Assembly (NCBI RefSeq): GCF_009758415.1
Contig: NZ_WQRF01000003.1
Coordinates: 372,001-436,000 of the forward strand
From: Devosia marina
GTDB lineage: Bacteria > Pseudomonadota > Alphaproteobacteria > Rhizobiales > Devosiaceae
Direction: 5' to 3'
DNA length: 64,000 bases
Shown here: piece after piece, positions 9,779 to 17,821 of the stretch
How the letters are laid out: each line of letters begins with the position of its first letter
Numbering within the stretch: the stretch's first letter is position 1
Notes under the pieces: model-generated
Databases searched by the model: none
What the model was told of the DNA's origin: nothing
What the model saw: the letters and a program-made list of their open reading frames with translations, nothing else
Made by a program: the position numbers and the translations under genes

Positions 9779-9973
9779 CTAGCCCAGACCACCCGGCACA
9801 ACGGGCGGCAGATCAAGCTTTGACGCCTCTGCCGAGGTATCAACCTCGTCTTCCTCGGCCAGCTCGCGCTCGGCTTGATACCAGAATTCCTCCTCACGCC
9901 CCTCGGGCTGTCCGGCCTGGTCCCACAGCTGATAGGCGCGGTCGCGAATCTTGTCCTGCTCGACACTATGCAT
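9779..9973 (-). CDS. DUF2934 domain small protein
   Basis: A 64-residue acidic protein. The segment IRDRAYQLWDQAGQPEGREEEFWYQAERELA is typical of DUF2934, a short family of unknown function common in Rhizobiales. AAGGAGG lies 5 nt before the ATG at 9973, which fixes the start and excludes the upstream ATGs at about 9988 and 10006. The C-terminus is low-complexity. Confidence 0.82.
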   Translation of the reverse strand: MHSVEQDKIRDRAYQLWDQAGQPEGREEEFWYQAERELAEEDEVDTSAEASKLDLPPVVPGGLG

Positions 9974-10078
9974 CTTGTCCTCCTTGGTCATGCCTATAAA
10001 ACGCACGCCAACCCATACAGTTGCTGTGGAACAAGCATGTGACCGGGCGCATTATGGCTGCGAAGTCGAGGGCGACCG

Positions 10079-11158
10079 ATGAAACTGTTTTCCTGCATCC
10101 ATTGTGGCAACACGGTCTATTTTGAGAACGCGGTCTGCGAGCGTTGCGGCCATCAATTGGGTTATCTGCCGGACCGCTCCGCCTTGGTATCCCTGGTCGA
10201 GGATGGTGGGCTGTGGAGTTCGCCGGCCATTGCCGAGGACGCCTTCGTGTTCTGCGCCAACGCCGCGCATGGCGCCTGCAACTGGCTGATCCCGGCCGAG
10301 GCGGGTGGCGACATCTATTGCGCCGCCTGCCGTCACAACGAAACCATCCCCGACCTTGCCAATCCGGCCAATCTGCGCCGCTGGCAGACCATTGAGCGCG
10401 CCAAGAAGCGCCTGTTCTATTCCCTGATCCGGCTGGACCTGCCGTTGCACACCCGCGACGAGGACAGCCAGCATGGCCTCGCCTTCCGCTTTCTCGCCGA
10501 CGATGCCCAGACCACCGAGCGCGTGATGACCGGCCACGACAATGGCATCATCACCATTGCCCTGAGCGAGGCCGATGATGCCGAGCGCGAATATCGGCGC
10601 ACCAGCATGAATGAGCCCTACCGCACGCTGCTGGGCCATTTCCGCCACGAGATCGGCCATCATTTCTGGGACCTGCTGGTTGCCGAGGGGCCGGCCCTTG
10701 CGGCCTTCCGCAGCCTGTTCGGCGACGAGCGCCAGGACTATGCCCAGGCACTGGACACCTACTACGCCAATGGCGCGCCGCAAGGCTGGTCACAGACCCA
10801 TATCAGCGCCTATGCCACCGCCCACCCCTGGGAGGACTTTGCCGAGACATTCGCGCATGCCCTGCACATCATCGACACTGTCGAAATGGCGGCCGCATTT
10901 GGCATTGGCGCGCGTGCCCGGACCGGCGATGCCGGGCTCGACATGGCGCCGGCCGAGCTCGATCCCTATCGCGAGCCGGACATGACAAAGATCATCGACA
11001 ATTGGGTGCCCCTGGCGAGCCTGATCAACAATCTCAATCGCGCCGTCGGGCAGGCAGACGCCTATCCCTTCGTCCTGTCTCCATCGGTCATCGAGAAACT
11101 GGCCTTCATCAACACGCTGGTGCGCCAGAAACCGGGCGCTTTCAGCCCCGCCGTGTGA
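10079..11158 (+). CDS. Putative zinc-binding metallopeptidase with zinc ribbon
   Basis: The protein is 359 residues. The N-terminus has a zinc-ribbon pattern, CxxC at residues 6-9 and again in VCERCGHQ, with further Cys pairs downstream. The middle contains the metalloprotease motif HEIGHH in RHEIGHHFWDLL, with a downstream E in DFAETFAH as a possible third ligand. This is the architecture of the family annotated as putative zinc-binding metallo-peptidase. Its substrate is unknown. It has no signal peptide and is probably cytoplasmic. Its 3' end overlaps the convergent RluD-type gene by 17 nt. Confidence 0.85.
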   Translation: MKLFSCIHCGNTVYFENAVCERCGHQLGYLPDRSALVSLVEDGGLWSSPAIAEDAFVFCANAAHGACNWLIPAEAGGDIYCAACRHNETIPDLANPANLRRWQTIERAKKRLFYSLIRLDLPLHTRDEDSQHGLAFRFLADDAQTTERVMTGHDNGIITIALSEADDAEREYRRTSMNEPYRTLLGHFRHEIGHHFWDLLVAEGPALAAFRSLFGDERQDYAQALDTYYANGAPQGWSQTHISAYATAHPWEDFAETFAHALHIIDTVEMAAAFGIGARARTGDAGLDMAPAELDPYREPDMTKIIDNWVPLASLINNLNRAVGQADAYPFVLSPSVIEKLAFINTLVRQKPGAFSPAV

Positions 11159-12173
11159 CCTGATCATAGGGCGCCAGCGCATCCTCGAGCGCCTGCAAAT
11201 CCTCCGGCAATTCGGCCGAGAACAGCATCTCCTCGCCCGTTGTCGGATGCTCAAACCCGAGTTCAGCCGCGTGCAGGGCCTGCCGCCCCAGCGCCTGCAC
11301 CGCCTCTGCAATTTCGGCCGGCAGCTTGTTGACCTTGGTGGCAAAGCCGGGCGCATAGAGCAGGTCGGACACCAGCGGATGGCCAATATGGGCCATATGC
11401 ACGCGGATCTGGTGGGTGCGTCCGGTTTCGAGTTGGCACTGGATGCGGGTGACATCCCAGCCCGGCGCACCATAGCGCGCTTCCACAGCATAATGGGTGA
11501 TCGCCTCGCGTCCATGCTTGATGACGGCCTGCTTCAACCGATTGCCCGGATCGCGGCCCAGCGGTGCATTGACCGTGCCCATGCCCGACTGGGTCGAACC
11601 CCAGGCATAGGCGATATAGGCGCGGTGCAACGGCCCCGTGCGCCCGTGATCGGCAAACTGCTCGCTCAAATGCTTGTGCGCCTGCTCGGTCTTGGCGGCG
11701 ACCATCACCCCTGAGGTGTCCTTATCCAGCCGATGCACGATACCCGGCCGCTTGACCCCGCCAATACCCTTGAGGCTTTCCCCGCAATGAAAGATCAGCG
11801 CATTGACCAGCGTGCCCGAAGGTGAGCCGGGCGCGGGATGCACGACCATGCCGACCGGCTTGTTGATGACAATCAGGTTTTCGTCTTCAAACAGGATATC
11901 GAGCGGGATGTTTTCGGGCTGCGGGTCCGGATCTTCAGGGGGTGGGGCGACAAGGACGATTGTCTCCCCGGTCTTGAGCCGGTATTTGGGTTCGGCAACC
12001 GGGCGGCCGTCGATAGTTACGGCGCCGCCCAGGATGAGATCTTTGATGCGATTGCGGCTCAGCGCGTCATGCGCCCTGGCCAACATGGCATCGAGCCGCC
12101 CGCCGCTCATTTCGGCGTCGACCAAAACCTCAATGGGCTCGCCCTCCAAATCGAAATCGGTGTCTTCCGCCAT
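11142..12173 (-). CDS. RluA/RluD family 23S rRNA pseudouridine synthase
   Basis: The protein is about 343 residues. An N-terminal S4 RNA-binding domain (GGRLDAMLARAHDALSRNRIKDLI) is followed by the catalytic domain with HRLDKDTSG, whose Asp is the active-site nucleophile, and RTHQIRVHMAHIGHP. It would convert uridines to pseudouridine, probably in helix 69 of 23S rRNA as RluD does. The ATG at 12173 lacks a strong ribosome site and shares bases with the ATG of the divergent gene, so a start further upstream (for example at about 12240) is possible. Confidence 0.92.
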   Translation of the reverse strand: MAEDTDFDLEGEPIEVLVDAEMSGGRLDAMLARAHDALSRNRIKDLILGGAVTIDGRPVAEPKYRLKTGETIVLVAPPPEDPDPQPENIPLDILFEDENLIVINKPVGMVVHPAPGSPSGTLVNALIFHCGESLKGIGGVKRPGIVHRLDKDTSGVMVAAKTEQAHKHLSEQFADHGRTGPLHRAYIAYAWGSTQSGMGTVNAPLGRDPGNRLKQAVIKHGREAITHYAVEARYGAPGWDVTRIQCQLETGRTHQIRVHMAHIGHPLVSDLLYAPGFATKVNKLPAEIAEAVQALGRQALHAAELGFEHPTTGEEMLFSAELPEDLQALEDALAPYDQVTRRG

Positions 12174-12519
12174 GAGCAATCCTGAACCAAATACGCCGGA
12201 CGCCGCCGACACTGAATTGTCGCCGGAAGCCAGGGCCATGCTGGGAAAAGCCCGCCGCTCCTTCGCGGTATCCATGGGCATTCTGTTGCTCGGCTTTATG
12301 GCGATTGGCTTTGCACTTGTCTATCGCGTCATGCGCGACAGCCCGCCGCCAGCCGTGGCGGAAAGCGTCTCCATCCCCGCCGGTGCCGAGGTGATCTCGG
12401 CGCTGAGCACCGATGGCACCATCCAGGTGACCTTCGCTGCCGGTGGCGCGACCATGCTCAATGTGTTTGATGCGGAAACGGGCGAATTGCAGCGCAGCGT
12501 GCAGATCGGGGCGGAATGA
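12172..12519 (+). CDS. Small single-pass membrane protein (DUF6476-like)
   Basis: The protein is 115 residues: a polar N-terminus, one membrane helix around residues 32-52 (FAVSMGILLLGFMAIGFALVY) and a short periplasmic domain with GAEVISALSTDGTIQVTFA. A protein of this size and shape beside an RluA-type gene is common in alphaproteobacteria and is usually called DUF6476; I assign that from memory of the context. Function is unknown. The ATG overlaps the divergent rluD-type ATG on the shared bases CATG. Confidence 0.65.
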   Translation: MSNPEPNTPDAADTELSPEARAMLGKARRSFAVSMGILLLGFMAIGFALVYRVMRDSPPPAVAESVSIPAGAEVISALSTDGTIQVTFAAGGATMLNVFDAETGELQRSVQIGAE

Positions 12520-12553
12520 GGTGCCTTGAGGGCCGGCGGAATACGGCTGAGCC

Positions 12554-13726
12554 CTAGCGCCCCTGAATTTCCTTGAGGGCCGCCAAACGGTCCGACACCG
12601 TACCGCGCTGGGAATTGGCAGGCGTAGGCAACACGTCCAGCCCCTCCCCATCATCGGCAAAGCGCTGAACCCGGTCGAACAGGCTCTCTTCGGGCTGCTG
12701 GGCCTGGGCCGGCGCCTCGTGATCGACGGCATACACCAGCCGGCTGACGCTGGCGGCAATGTCGTTGAGTTTTTCGCGCAAGTGCGCTTCCTCGAACCGC
12801 TCGGTTTCCCAATCGGCCATGATCGAGGCCTCGACATTGCTCACCTTGGAGCGCAGGCGCTCAAGCTCTTCTTCCATCGAAAGCCTGTCGGCGAGCAATT
12901 GCTCGACCCGATCTTCGCTCTTTTCCACCACCTGGCTGGTTTCGGCCAACAGGGCGTTGAGGCGGTTTTCTGCATTGGCAATGCGCGCCTCGGCAGCCAC
13001 CAGTTCCTCGGCGTCGATCTCGCGTTGCGCTTCACGCCCGGCCAGGGCATCGCGCATCTGGGCAATGGCCGCGCTGGCCTCGGCACTGCGCCGATCGGAT
13101 TTTCCCAGCCGATCGATCAGGCTATGCGCCTGGTCTTCAAGAAAGGCCGCCCGCTTGCGCTCGATCGCCAGCGCCGCTGTGAGTTGGTCGATATCGCCTT
13201 CATAATCGCCAGAGAGGGAAATGCCATCGACCCTGGTCGCCTTGGCAAGCCCGCCCCGCAGGGAATTGCGGAGTGTTTCGACCTCTTCGGCGCGGTCTTC
13301 CAGTTCTCGATCACGCTTGCGCAGCCGATTGCCGAGATCGGCGCCTTCCTTTTCCAGTTCGAGAATGCGCGCCCGCAACTCGACTTCGCGTTCTTCAAGC
13401 TCTCGAACCACGACGAGGTGTTTTTCGCGCTCCGCCCGGAGCGCGCCCAGATCGGTGCGTTTCTGATTGGCATCGCTCAATTGTTCGGCGAGCCGCTTGC
13501 GCAGCGCCTCGACATTCATCTCGAGCCGCCGTGTAGAAAGAGCAAACTCGGCCCGCAACTGGTCCTTGTCGGCCCGGAATTCGGCCATGGTGATGGGGGT
13601 AGCCGCTTCGATGCGGCGTTTGGTCAGACGCACGGCCCGCCGCCATACCGCTGGCATGATGATGAGCGCCACCAGCCCTGCAACGAGCAGGCCCAGCGCA
13701 AAATACATGATGTTTTCGATCAGCAT
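12554..13726 (-). CDS. Membrane-anchored coiled-coil protein, unknown function
   Basis: The protein is 390 residues with an N-terminal membrane helix (residues about 5-27) followed by about 250 residues of heptad-rich, charged coiled coil (residues about 45-300) and a Pro/Gln-rich C-terminal tail. The cytoplasmic orientation (basic residues after the helix) suggests an inner-membrane anchored rod. Similar proteins occur widely in Hyphomicrobiales without known function. A scaffold or envelope role is only a guess. Confidence 0.8.
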   Translation of the reverse strand: MLIENIMYFALGLLVAGLVALIIMPAVWRRAVRLTKRRIEAATPITMAEFRADKDQLRAEFALSTRRLEMNVEALRKRLAEQLSDANQKRTDLGALRAEREKHLVVVRELEEREVELRARILELEKEGADLGNRLRKRDRELEDRAEEVETLRNSLRGGLAKATRVDGISLSGDYEGDIDQLTAALAIERKRAAFLEDQAHSLIDRLGKSDRRSAEASAAIAQMRDALAGREAQREIDAEELVAAEARIANAENRLNALLAETSQVVEKSEDRVEQLLADRLSMEEELERLRSKVSNVEASIMADWETERFEEAHLREKLNDIAASVSRLVYAVDHEAPAQAQQPEESLFDRVQRFADDGEGLDVLPTPANSQRGTVSDRLAALKEIQGR

Positions 13727-13856
13727 CGATGCGGCCTCCGGCGGCGCAGGCGCCAGCCTTGGGACAGTCCCTTATCCGGTTTTGGCAGCAAAGACGGGCG
13801 GAAACCATCTTTGGCACTGGTTAACCCTAACGGGTTTGTGGCCCGCCGTCACGACA

Positions 13857-13881
13857 AAGCCGGGACGGTTGTCCCCGGCTT
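13857..13881 (-). terminator. Probable terminator downstream of eipA
   Basis: Read on the minus strand, a GC-rich 10-bp stem (AAGCCGGGGAC / GTCCCGGCTT with one bulged G) and a 4-nt AACC loop lies 28 nt after the eipA stop codon. The T tract is weak (TGTCGT), so it may work poorly or with help from Rho. Confidence 0.5.
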
Positions 13882-13908
13882 GGCAATGATTTGATTGAGA
13901 AAAGCCCG

Positions 13909-14478
13909 TCAGAAGGGATTCCAGGTCGGCTCTGCAGTGAAGTTGAGATAGCCCACATTGATGCCCAGCCTTGCGCCAACGCCGGAACGGATCGGCACCA
14001 CCACGACATTGCCGCGTTTGGTCACGGTCATGCCCACGCCGCCGATAACATAGGCGGAGCCATCGACGCCGGGATAGCGCCCCAAAATGTCCTGGATGGT
14101 GGAGAGGTTATAGACCAGCATCATCACTTTTGAGCCGTCCCCACCCACATCCAGTCCAATGCTCGGTCCCTGCCAGAAGATTTTGAACTGACCGGCATTG
14201 CGCGTGTAAAGCGTGCCCTCGCCATATTTGGCGCCGATGAACAGGGCCCCGCCCGCTTCTTCGCCCAGAATATAGCCATTGGGCTGGCCATACTGGCCCA
14301 CGGCGCGCTCAACCACCGAGGCCAGGCCCTGCGCGGCAGAGCCGAAGAACTCGCGGCCGCTTTCTACCAGCTCCTCACCCGAAAATGTATCGCTCAGCGA
14401 CCCCTGGGCGAGCGCGGGGGCGTTGAAGGCCATTAGAGCACCAATCAGGGCGGCAAACTGGGCAAGGCGCTTGAACAT
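13909..14478 (-). CDS. eipA: Periplasmic envelope protein EipA (DUF1134)
   Basis: The protein is 189 residues with a signal peptide ending near residue 24 (ALAQG). The mature part contains NGYILGEEAGGALFIGAKYGEGTLYT and VGGDGSKVMMLVYN, the conserved core of DUF1134. The Brucella member EipA is a small periplasmic beta-barrel protein needed for envelope stress resistance, and its gene is reported to be directly activated by CtrA. Here ctrA is 5 kb away and a CtrA-like box lies 29 nt upstream of the start. The name follows the family; function in this organism is inferred. Confidence 0.88.
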   Translation of the reverse strand: MFKRLAQFAALIGALMAFNAPALAQGSLSDTFSGEELVESGREFFGSAAQGLASVVERAVGQYGQPNGYILGEEAGGALFIGAKYGEGTLYTRNAGQFKIFWQGPSIGLDVGGDGSKVMMLVYNLSTIQDILGRYPGVDGSAYVIGGVGMTVTKRGNVVVVPIRSGVGARLGINVGYLNFTAEPTWNPF

Positions 14479-14506
14479 GGCATATCTCCCGTGTCGATCG
14501 CTGCCC

Positions 14507-14521
14507 TTACGAAGACCTTAA
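14507..14521 (-). promoter_or_regulatory. Candidate CtrA box upstream of eipA
   Basis: On the minus strand it reads TTAA, seven bases, GTAA, a 7-of-8 match to TTAA-N7-TTAA. It ends 29 nt before the eipA ATG, so bound CtrA would sit over the core promoter. Confidence 0.45.
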
Positions 14522-14527
14522 GGTCTT
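14512..14527. repeat. Perfect 16-bp palindrome between eipA and the YHS gene
   Basis: AAGACCTTAAGGTCTT is a perfect palindrome in the 94-nt divergent region. It overlaps the CtrA-like box at 14507-14521. It may be the operator of an unknown dimeric regulator shared by both genes. Confidence 0.5.
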
Positions 14528-14572
14528 GGCCCCTAGTCTTGGACCCGGCATTCCCGATCATTTGGGCCAATC

Positions 14573-15070
14573 ATGCAGCATATCTCTAAACAAATCTTAA
14601 CCATGATCGCCCTTGTTCTGCCGCTTTTCGGGCCCTTTCCGGCCACGGTTCAGCAAAGCCTGGCCCAATCCATCGTCACCTATGTGCTGACCGACCCACT
14701 GACCGGGCAGGCGATCGGCGGCATGGATCCGGTCTCCTATTTCACCGAACCGGCTCCCCTGCCCGGCCGGCCCGATTTCGAGCTAGTCTGGAAAGGTGCA
14801 CCCTTCCAGTTCGCCAATGCCGCCAATATGGAAATCTTCCGGCGCAATCCGGAAATCTATGCGCCCCAATATGGCGGGCATGGTGCCATGAGCATGTCGC
14901 GCGGCTTTGTTTCCGATGCCGACCCGCTGATCTACACAGTCTTCAAGCAGCGCCTCTTCATGTTCTATTCGGCCGCCAATCGCGAAGCATTTCTATTGGC
15001 GCCGGATGCCGCGGCCCTACGCGGCCAGGAACATTGGACCACCCTGTCCAAAACGCTCTCGACCCGGTAG
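14573..15070 (+). CDS. Secreted YHS-domain protein
   Basis: The protein is 165 residues with a signal peptide of about 32 residues (cleavage near SLAQ). The mature part has the YHS pattern: GGMDPVSYFTE, then GAPFQFANAANMEIFRRNPEIYAPQYGGHGAMSMSRG. YHS domains are small Cys/His-rich or metal-associated modules; the exact ligand is not known. An ATG at 14603 would shorten the signal peptide and lose the Lys in the n-region, so I kept 14573. It is divergent from eipA. Confidence 0.85.
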   Translation: MQHISKQILTMIALVLPLFGPFPATVQQSLAQSIVTYVLTDPLTGQAIGGMDPVSYFTEPAPLPGRPDFELVWKGAPFQFANAANMEIFRRNPEIYAPQYGGHGAMSMSRGFVSDADPLIYTVFKQRLFMFYSAANREAFLLAPDAAALRGQEHWTTLSKTLSTR

Positions 15071-15152
15071 TGCGCTGCCCTCGGGCGCTTTATTGTCCCA
15101 GTACTGATTCTCGCCGCCATTCTGCGCATTGCGCCTACGGAGACCTGCACCC

Positions 15153-15830
15153 ATGGATATTATTGAGCTCAAGGCCACCGACCTCGCCGCCATGCTGTGC
15201 TCGCGGGTCTGCCACGACCTCATCAATCCCATCGGGGCCATCGGCAACGGCCTGGAAGTATTGTCAGACCCCAATCAAGGCGAAATGGCCGAAGGTGCAC
15301 GGGACCTGATCGCCAGCGCCGCCAAGCAGAGCCGCGCCAAGCTTGAATTCGCCCGCCTGGCCTATGGCGCCTCCTCGACTGCCGGCACCGACATCGATAC
15401 GCGCGAATGCGAGCGCGTGGCGCGCATCCTGTTCGAAATCGAAAAAGCCGATCTCGAATGGACCGTGCCGCTGATCCTTCTGCCCAAGCACAAGGCCAAG
15501 CTGTTCATGAACATGCTGCTCATTGCAGCCGGATCGGTTCCACGCGGCGGCACGGTTACGGCTTCGATCACGGGCGCCACGGGCGAGGAAAAGTTCGAGT
15601 TCACCTCGAAAAGCGACCCGGAAAAGCGCCAGAAAACGCTGGTGCCATCAGGTTCCACTGGTCTGCTCTCCGGCATGCCCGAAGAAGGTTCGGTCGATGC
15701 ACGGGGCATCCAGCCCTTCTATACCGGGCTGTTGGCGCGCATGACCGACATGGAGCTCAATATCGGTCTGGAAGACGATATGTTCTTTTTCACGGCCACT
15801 CCCAAAGCTGCAGCGGCAGCCGCCGAATAG
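15153..15830 (+). CDS. chpT: Histidine phosphotransferase ChpT
   Basis: The protein is 225 residues. The helix with CSRVCHDLINPIGAIGNGLEVL carries the phospho-accepting H21 and the HDLxNP signature of ChpT, and the C-terminal half is a degenerate histidine-kinase-like ATP domain. ChpT moves phosphate from the hybrid kinase CckA to CtrA and CpdR in the alphaproteobacterial cell-cycle relay. CGGAG lies 9 nt before the ATG at 15153. Its partner ctrA is encoded 3.3 kb downstream on the other strand. A receiver gene follows directly. Confidence 0.94.
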   Translation: MDIIELKATDLAAMLCSRVCHDLINPIGAIGNGLEVLSDPNQGEMAEGARDLIASAAKQSRAKLEFARLAYGASSTAGTDIDTRECERVARILFEIEKADLEWTVPLILLPKHKAKLFMNMLLIAAGSVPRGGTVTASITGATGEEKFEFTSKSDPEKRQKTLVPSGSTGLLSGMPEEGSVDARGIQPFYTGLLARMTDMELNIGLEDDMFFFTATPKAAAAAAE

Positions 15831-15973
15831 AACGTAAATATCTGCAACCATGGGATATATCCCAAGGCGCTAGGGTCTTTGGCAGGCAATTTGACGCCGC
15901 GCGCTAACCATTCGCCAACCTATTGGGCGGCATAGTGGAAAAAGCGTCTCAACCGTCCCCAGGGGCCCCTTCC

Positions 15974-16342
15974 ATGCGTAGCTGCCTGATCGTCGATGAT
16001 TCAAGCGTTGTGCGTAAGGTTGCGCGTCGCCTGCTCGAAGATCTCGACTATATCGTGGACGAGGCCGAGGACGGTCAGGAAGCCATCGACAAGTGCCGCC
16101 AGGAAATGCCTGACGCCATTCTGCTCGACTGGAACATGCCCATCATGAGCGGTCTGGAATTTCTCAAGCTGCTGCGCGCCTATGTCGGCGGCGAGAAGCC
16201 CCGCGTGATTTATTGCACGATCGAGAACGACGTGGGCGCCATTGCAATGGCGCTCAAGGCCGGTGCTGATGACTATATGATGAAGCCGTTTGATCGCAAC
16301 GTTTTCATCAGCAAGTTCCAGAACAAGGCCGAAGCCGCCTAG
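15974..16342 (+). CDS. CheY-like single-domain response regulator
   Basis: The protein is 122 residues, one receiver domain only. The acidic pair is in VDDSS, the phosphorylation Asp in LLDWNMP, the conserved Thr in YCTIEND and the Lys in MMKPFD. With no output domain it must act by protein contact, as CheY, DivK or CpdR do. Its sequence is neither DivK nor CpdR type. Position 143 nt after chpT suggests a link to the same relay, possibly as a partner or phosphate sink of ChpT. The start at 15974 gives a normal receiver N-terminus; the upstream in-frame extension is not receiver-like. Confidence 0.88.
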   Translation: MRSCLIVDDSSVVRKVARRLLEDLDYIVDEAEDGQEAIDKCRQEMPDAILLDWNMPIMSGLEFLKLLRAYVGGEKPRVIYCTIENDVGAIAMALKAGADDYMMKPFDRNVFISKFQNKAEAA

Positions 16343-16398
16343 CGTCTGCACTCTGAGGCGCAATCAGTCCCGCCTGCTCCCCGAGCGGACCATTCCAC

Positions 16399-17685
16399 TC
16401 AGGTCGCTTCTTCCGCCCGCCCTTCAAGGAAAGCCTTTTCGCGCGCATTGCGCGTCAGCTCGGCGGCCCGCCGGAATTCGAGATTGGCTTCGCTATGGCG
16501 TCCCAGCTTGCGCAGGATATCGCCACGCACCCCATAGAGCAGGTGGTAGTTCTCAAGGGCGGGGCTCGCCTTGAGGACATCGACCAATGGCAGCGCCGCC
16601 GCCGGGCCCTCGGCCATCGAAACCGCCACCGCGCGATTGAGCTCGATCACCGGCGAGGGCGTCACCTGGTTGAGCAGGCCATATAGTGCTGCAATCTGGC
16701 GCCAATCGGTCTCCTCGGCCTTGCGGGCGCGACCATGGCAGGCGGCAATTGCGGCCTGCAGCGTATAGGGTCCGGCAATACCGCCCAGCCGCTGCGCTTT
16801 TGTCAGCCCGTCGAGACCGCGCCGGATCATCATTTGATCCCACAGTGCCCGGTTCTGGTCGGGCAACAACACCGGATCGCCCGCCATGTCGGTGCGCGCC
16901 CTGGCCCGGGCATGCTGCAACTCCATCAGGGCCAAAAGGCCATGAACCTCGGGTTCTTCGGGGATGAGTGCGGCAAGGATGCGCCCCATGCGCATCGCTT
17001 CTTCGCATAATTGCGGCCGCATCCAGTCTTCGCCGGCGGTGGCCGAATAGCCTTCATTGAAGATGAGATAGAGCACGCCCAGGACCGAAGCCACGCGCTC
17101 CTCACGCTCGGCCCCGCGCGGCACTTCGAAGGGGACGCCCGCCTCGGCAATGGTGCGCTTGGCCCGCACGATGCGCTGCCCGATTGTCGTATCATTGGCG
17201 AGGAACGCGCGGGCGATCTCTTCGGTGGTCAATCCGCCGATCAGCCGCAGGGTCAATGCCACCCGGCTTTCGGGCGGCAGCACCGGATGACAGGATGTAA
17301 AGATCAGCCGCAGCAGATCATCCCCGACCTCGTCGTCCAATTGCTCGTGGATCGCCGTTTCGGCGTCGGGCCGTTGATCTTCCATCTCCCGGCCCAGCAT
17401 TTCTAGCTTGCCGGCGGCCATCTTGCGATGCCGGAAATAGTCGATGGCCTTGCGCTTTCCCGCCTGCATCAACCAGGCGCCCGGATTGCGCGGTACACCG
17501 GCGTCCGGCCAATTCTTCAGCGCCGCCATCAACGCTTCCTGTGCCAGTTCCTCGGCCAGGGAGATATCGCGCACCATGCGGGCCAAACCGGCGATGACGC
17601 GCGCCTGCTCCACCCGCCAAACCGCGGCAATGGCGCCGTCCGTTTCCTGTCGCCCTTTGGTTGTCCCATCACCCAAACCGGCCAT
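16399..17685 (-). CDS. ECF42-type RNA polymerase sigma factor (DUF6596)
   Basis: The protein is 428 residues, far longer than a plain ECF sigma factor. The sigma-2 region (LAEELAQEALMAALKNWPDAGVPRNPGAWL) and sigma-4 region (LRLIGGLTTEEIARAFLANDTTIGQRIVRAKRTI) are followed by a roughly 230-residue TPR-like C-terminal domain with FNEGYSATAGEDWMRP and ELNRAVAVSMAEGPAAAL. This is the ECF42/SigJ-like build, where the extension replaces a classic anti-sigma factor. Such genes usually adjoin DGPF/YCII-domain genes; none is visible here. Confidence 0.92.
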   Translation of the reverse strand: MAGLGDGTTKGRQETDGAIAAVWRVEQARVIAGLARMVRDISLAEELAQEALMAALKNWPDAGVPRNPGAWLMQAGKRKAIDYFRHRKMAAGKLEMLGREMEDQRPDAETAIHEQLDDEVGDDLLRLIFTSCHPVLPPESRVALTLRLIGGLTTEEIARAFLANDTTIGQRIVRAKRTIAEAGVPFEVPRGAEREERVASVLGVLYLIFNEGYSATAGEDWMRPQLCEEAMRMGRILAALIPEEPEVHGLLALMELQHARARARTDMAGDPVLLPDQNRALWDQMMIRRGLDGLTKAQRLGGIAGPYTLQAAIAACHGRARKAEETDWRQIAALYGLLNQVTPSPVIELNRAVAVSMAEGPAAALPLVDVLKASPALENYHLLYGVRGDILRKLGRHSEANLEFRRAAELTRNAREKAFLEGRAEEAT

Positions 17686-17821
17686 CCTCCCGATAGTGGT
17701 GCGCCCAAATCGCGGGAAAGCATCTATGCTGGGGTCATAAGGTCAAGTCAAAATACGAGCGTCCTCCAAAGGCGGTCCGATAGAGGAGGATTTCGTGCCA
17801 AGAGCCAGCGTGCCTCCCGCC

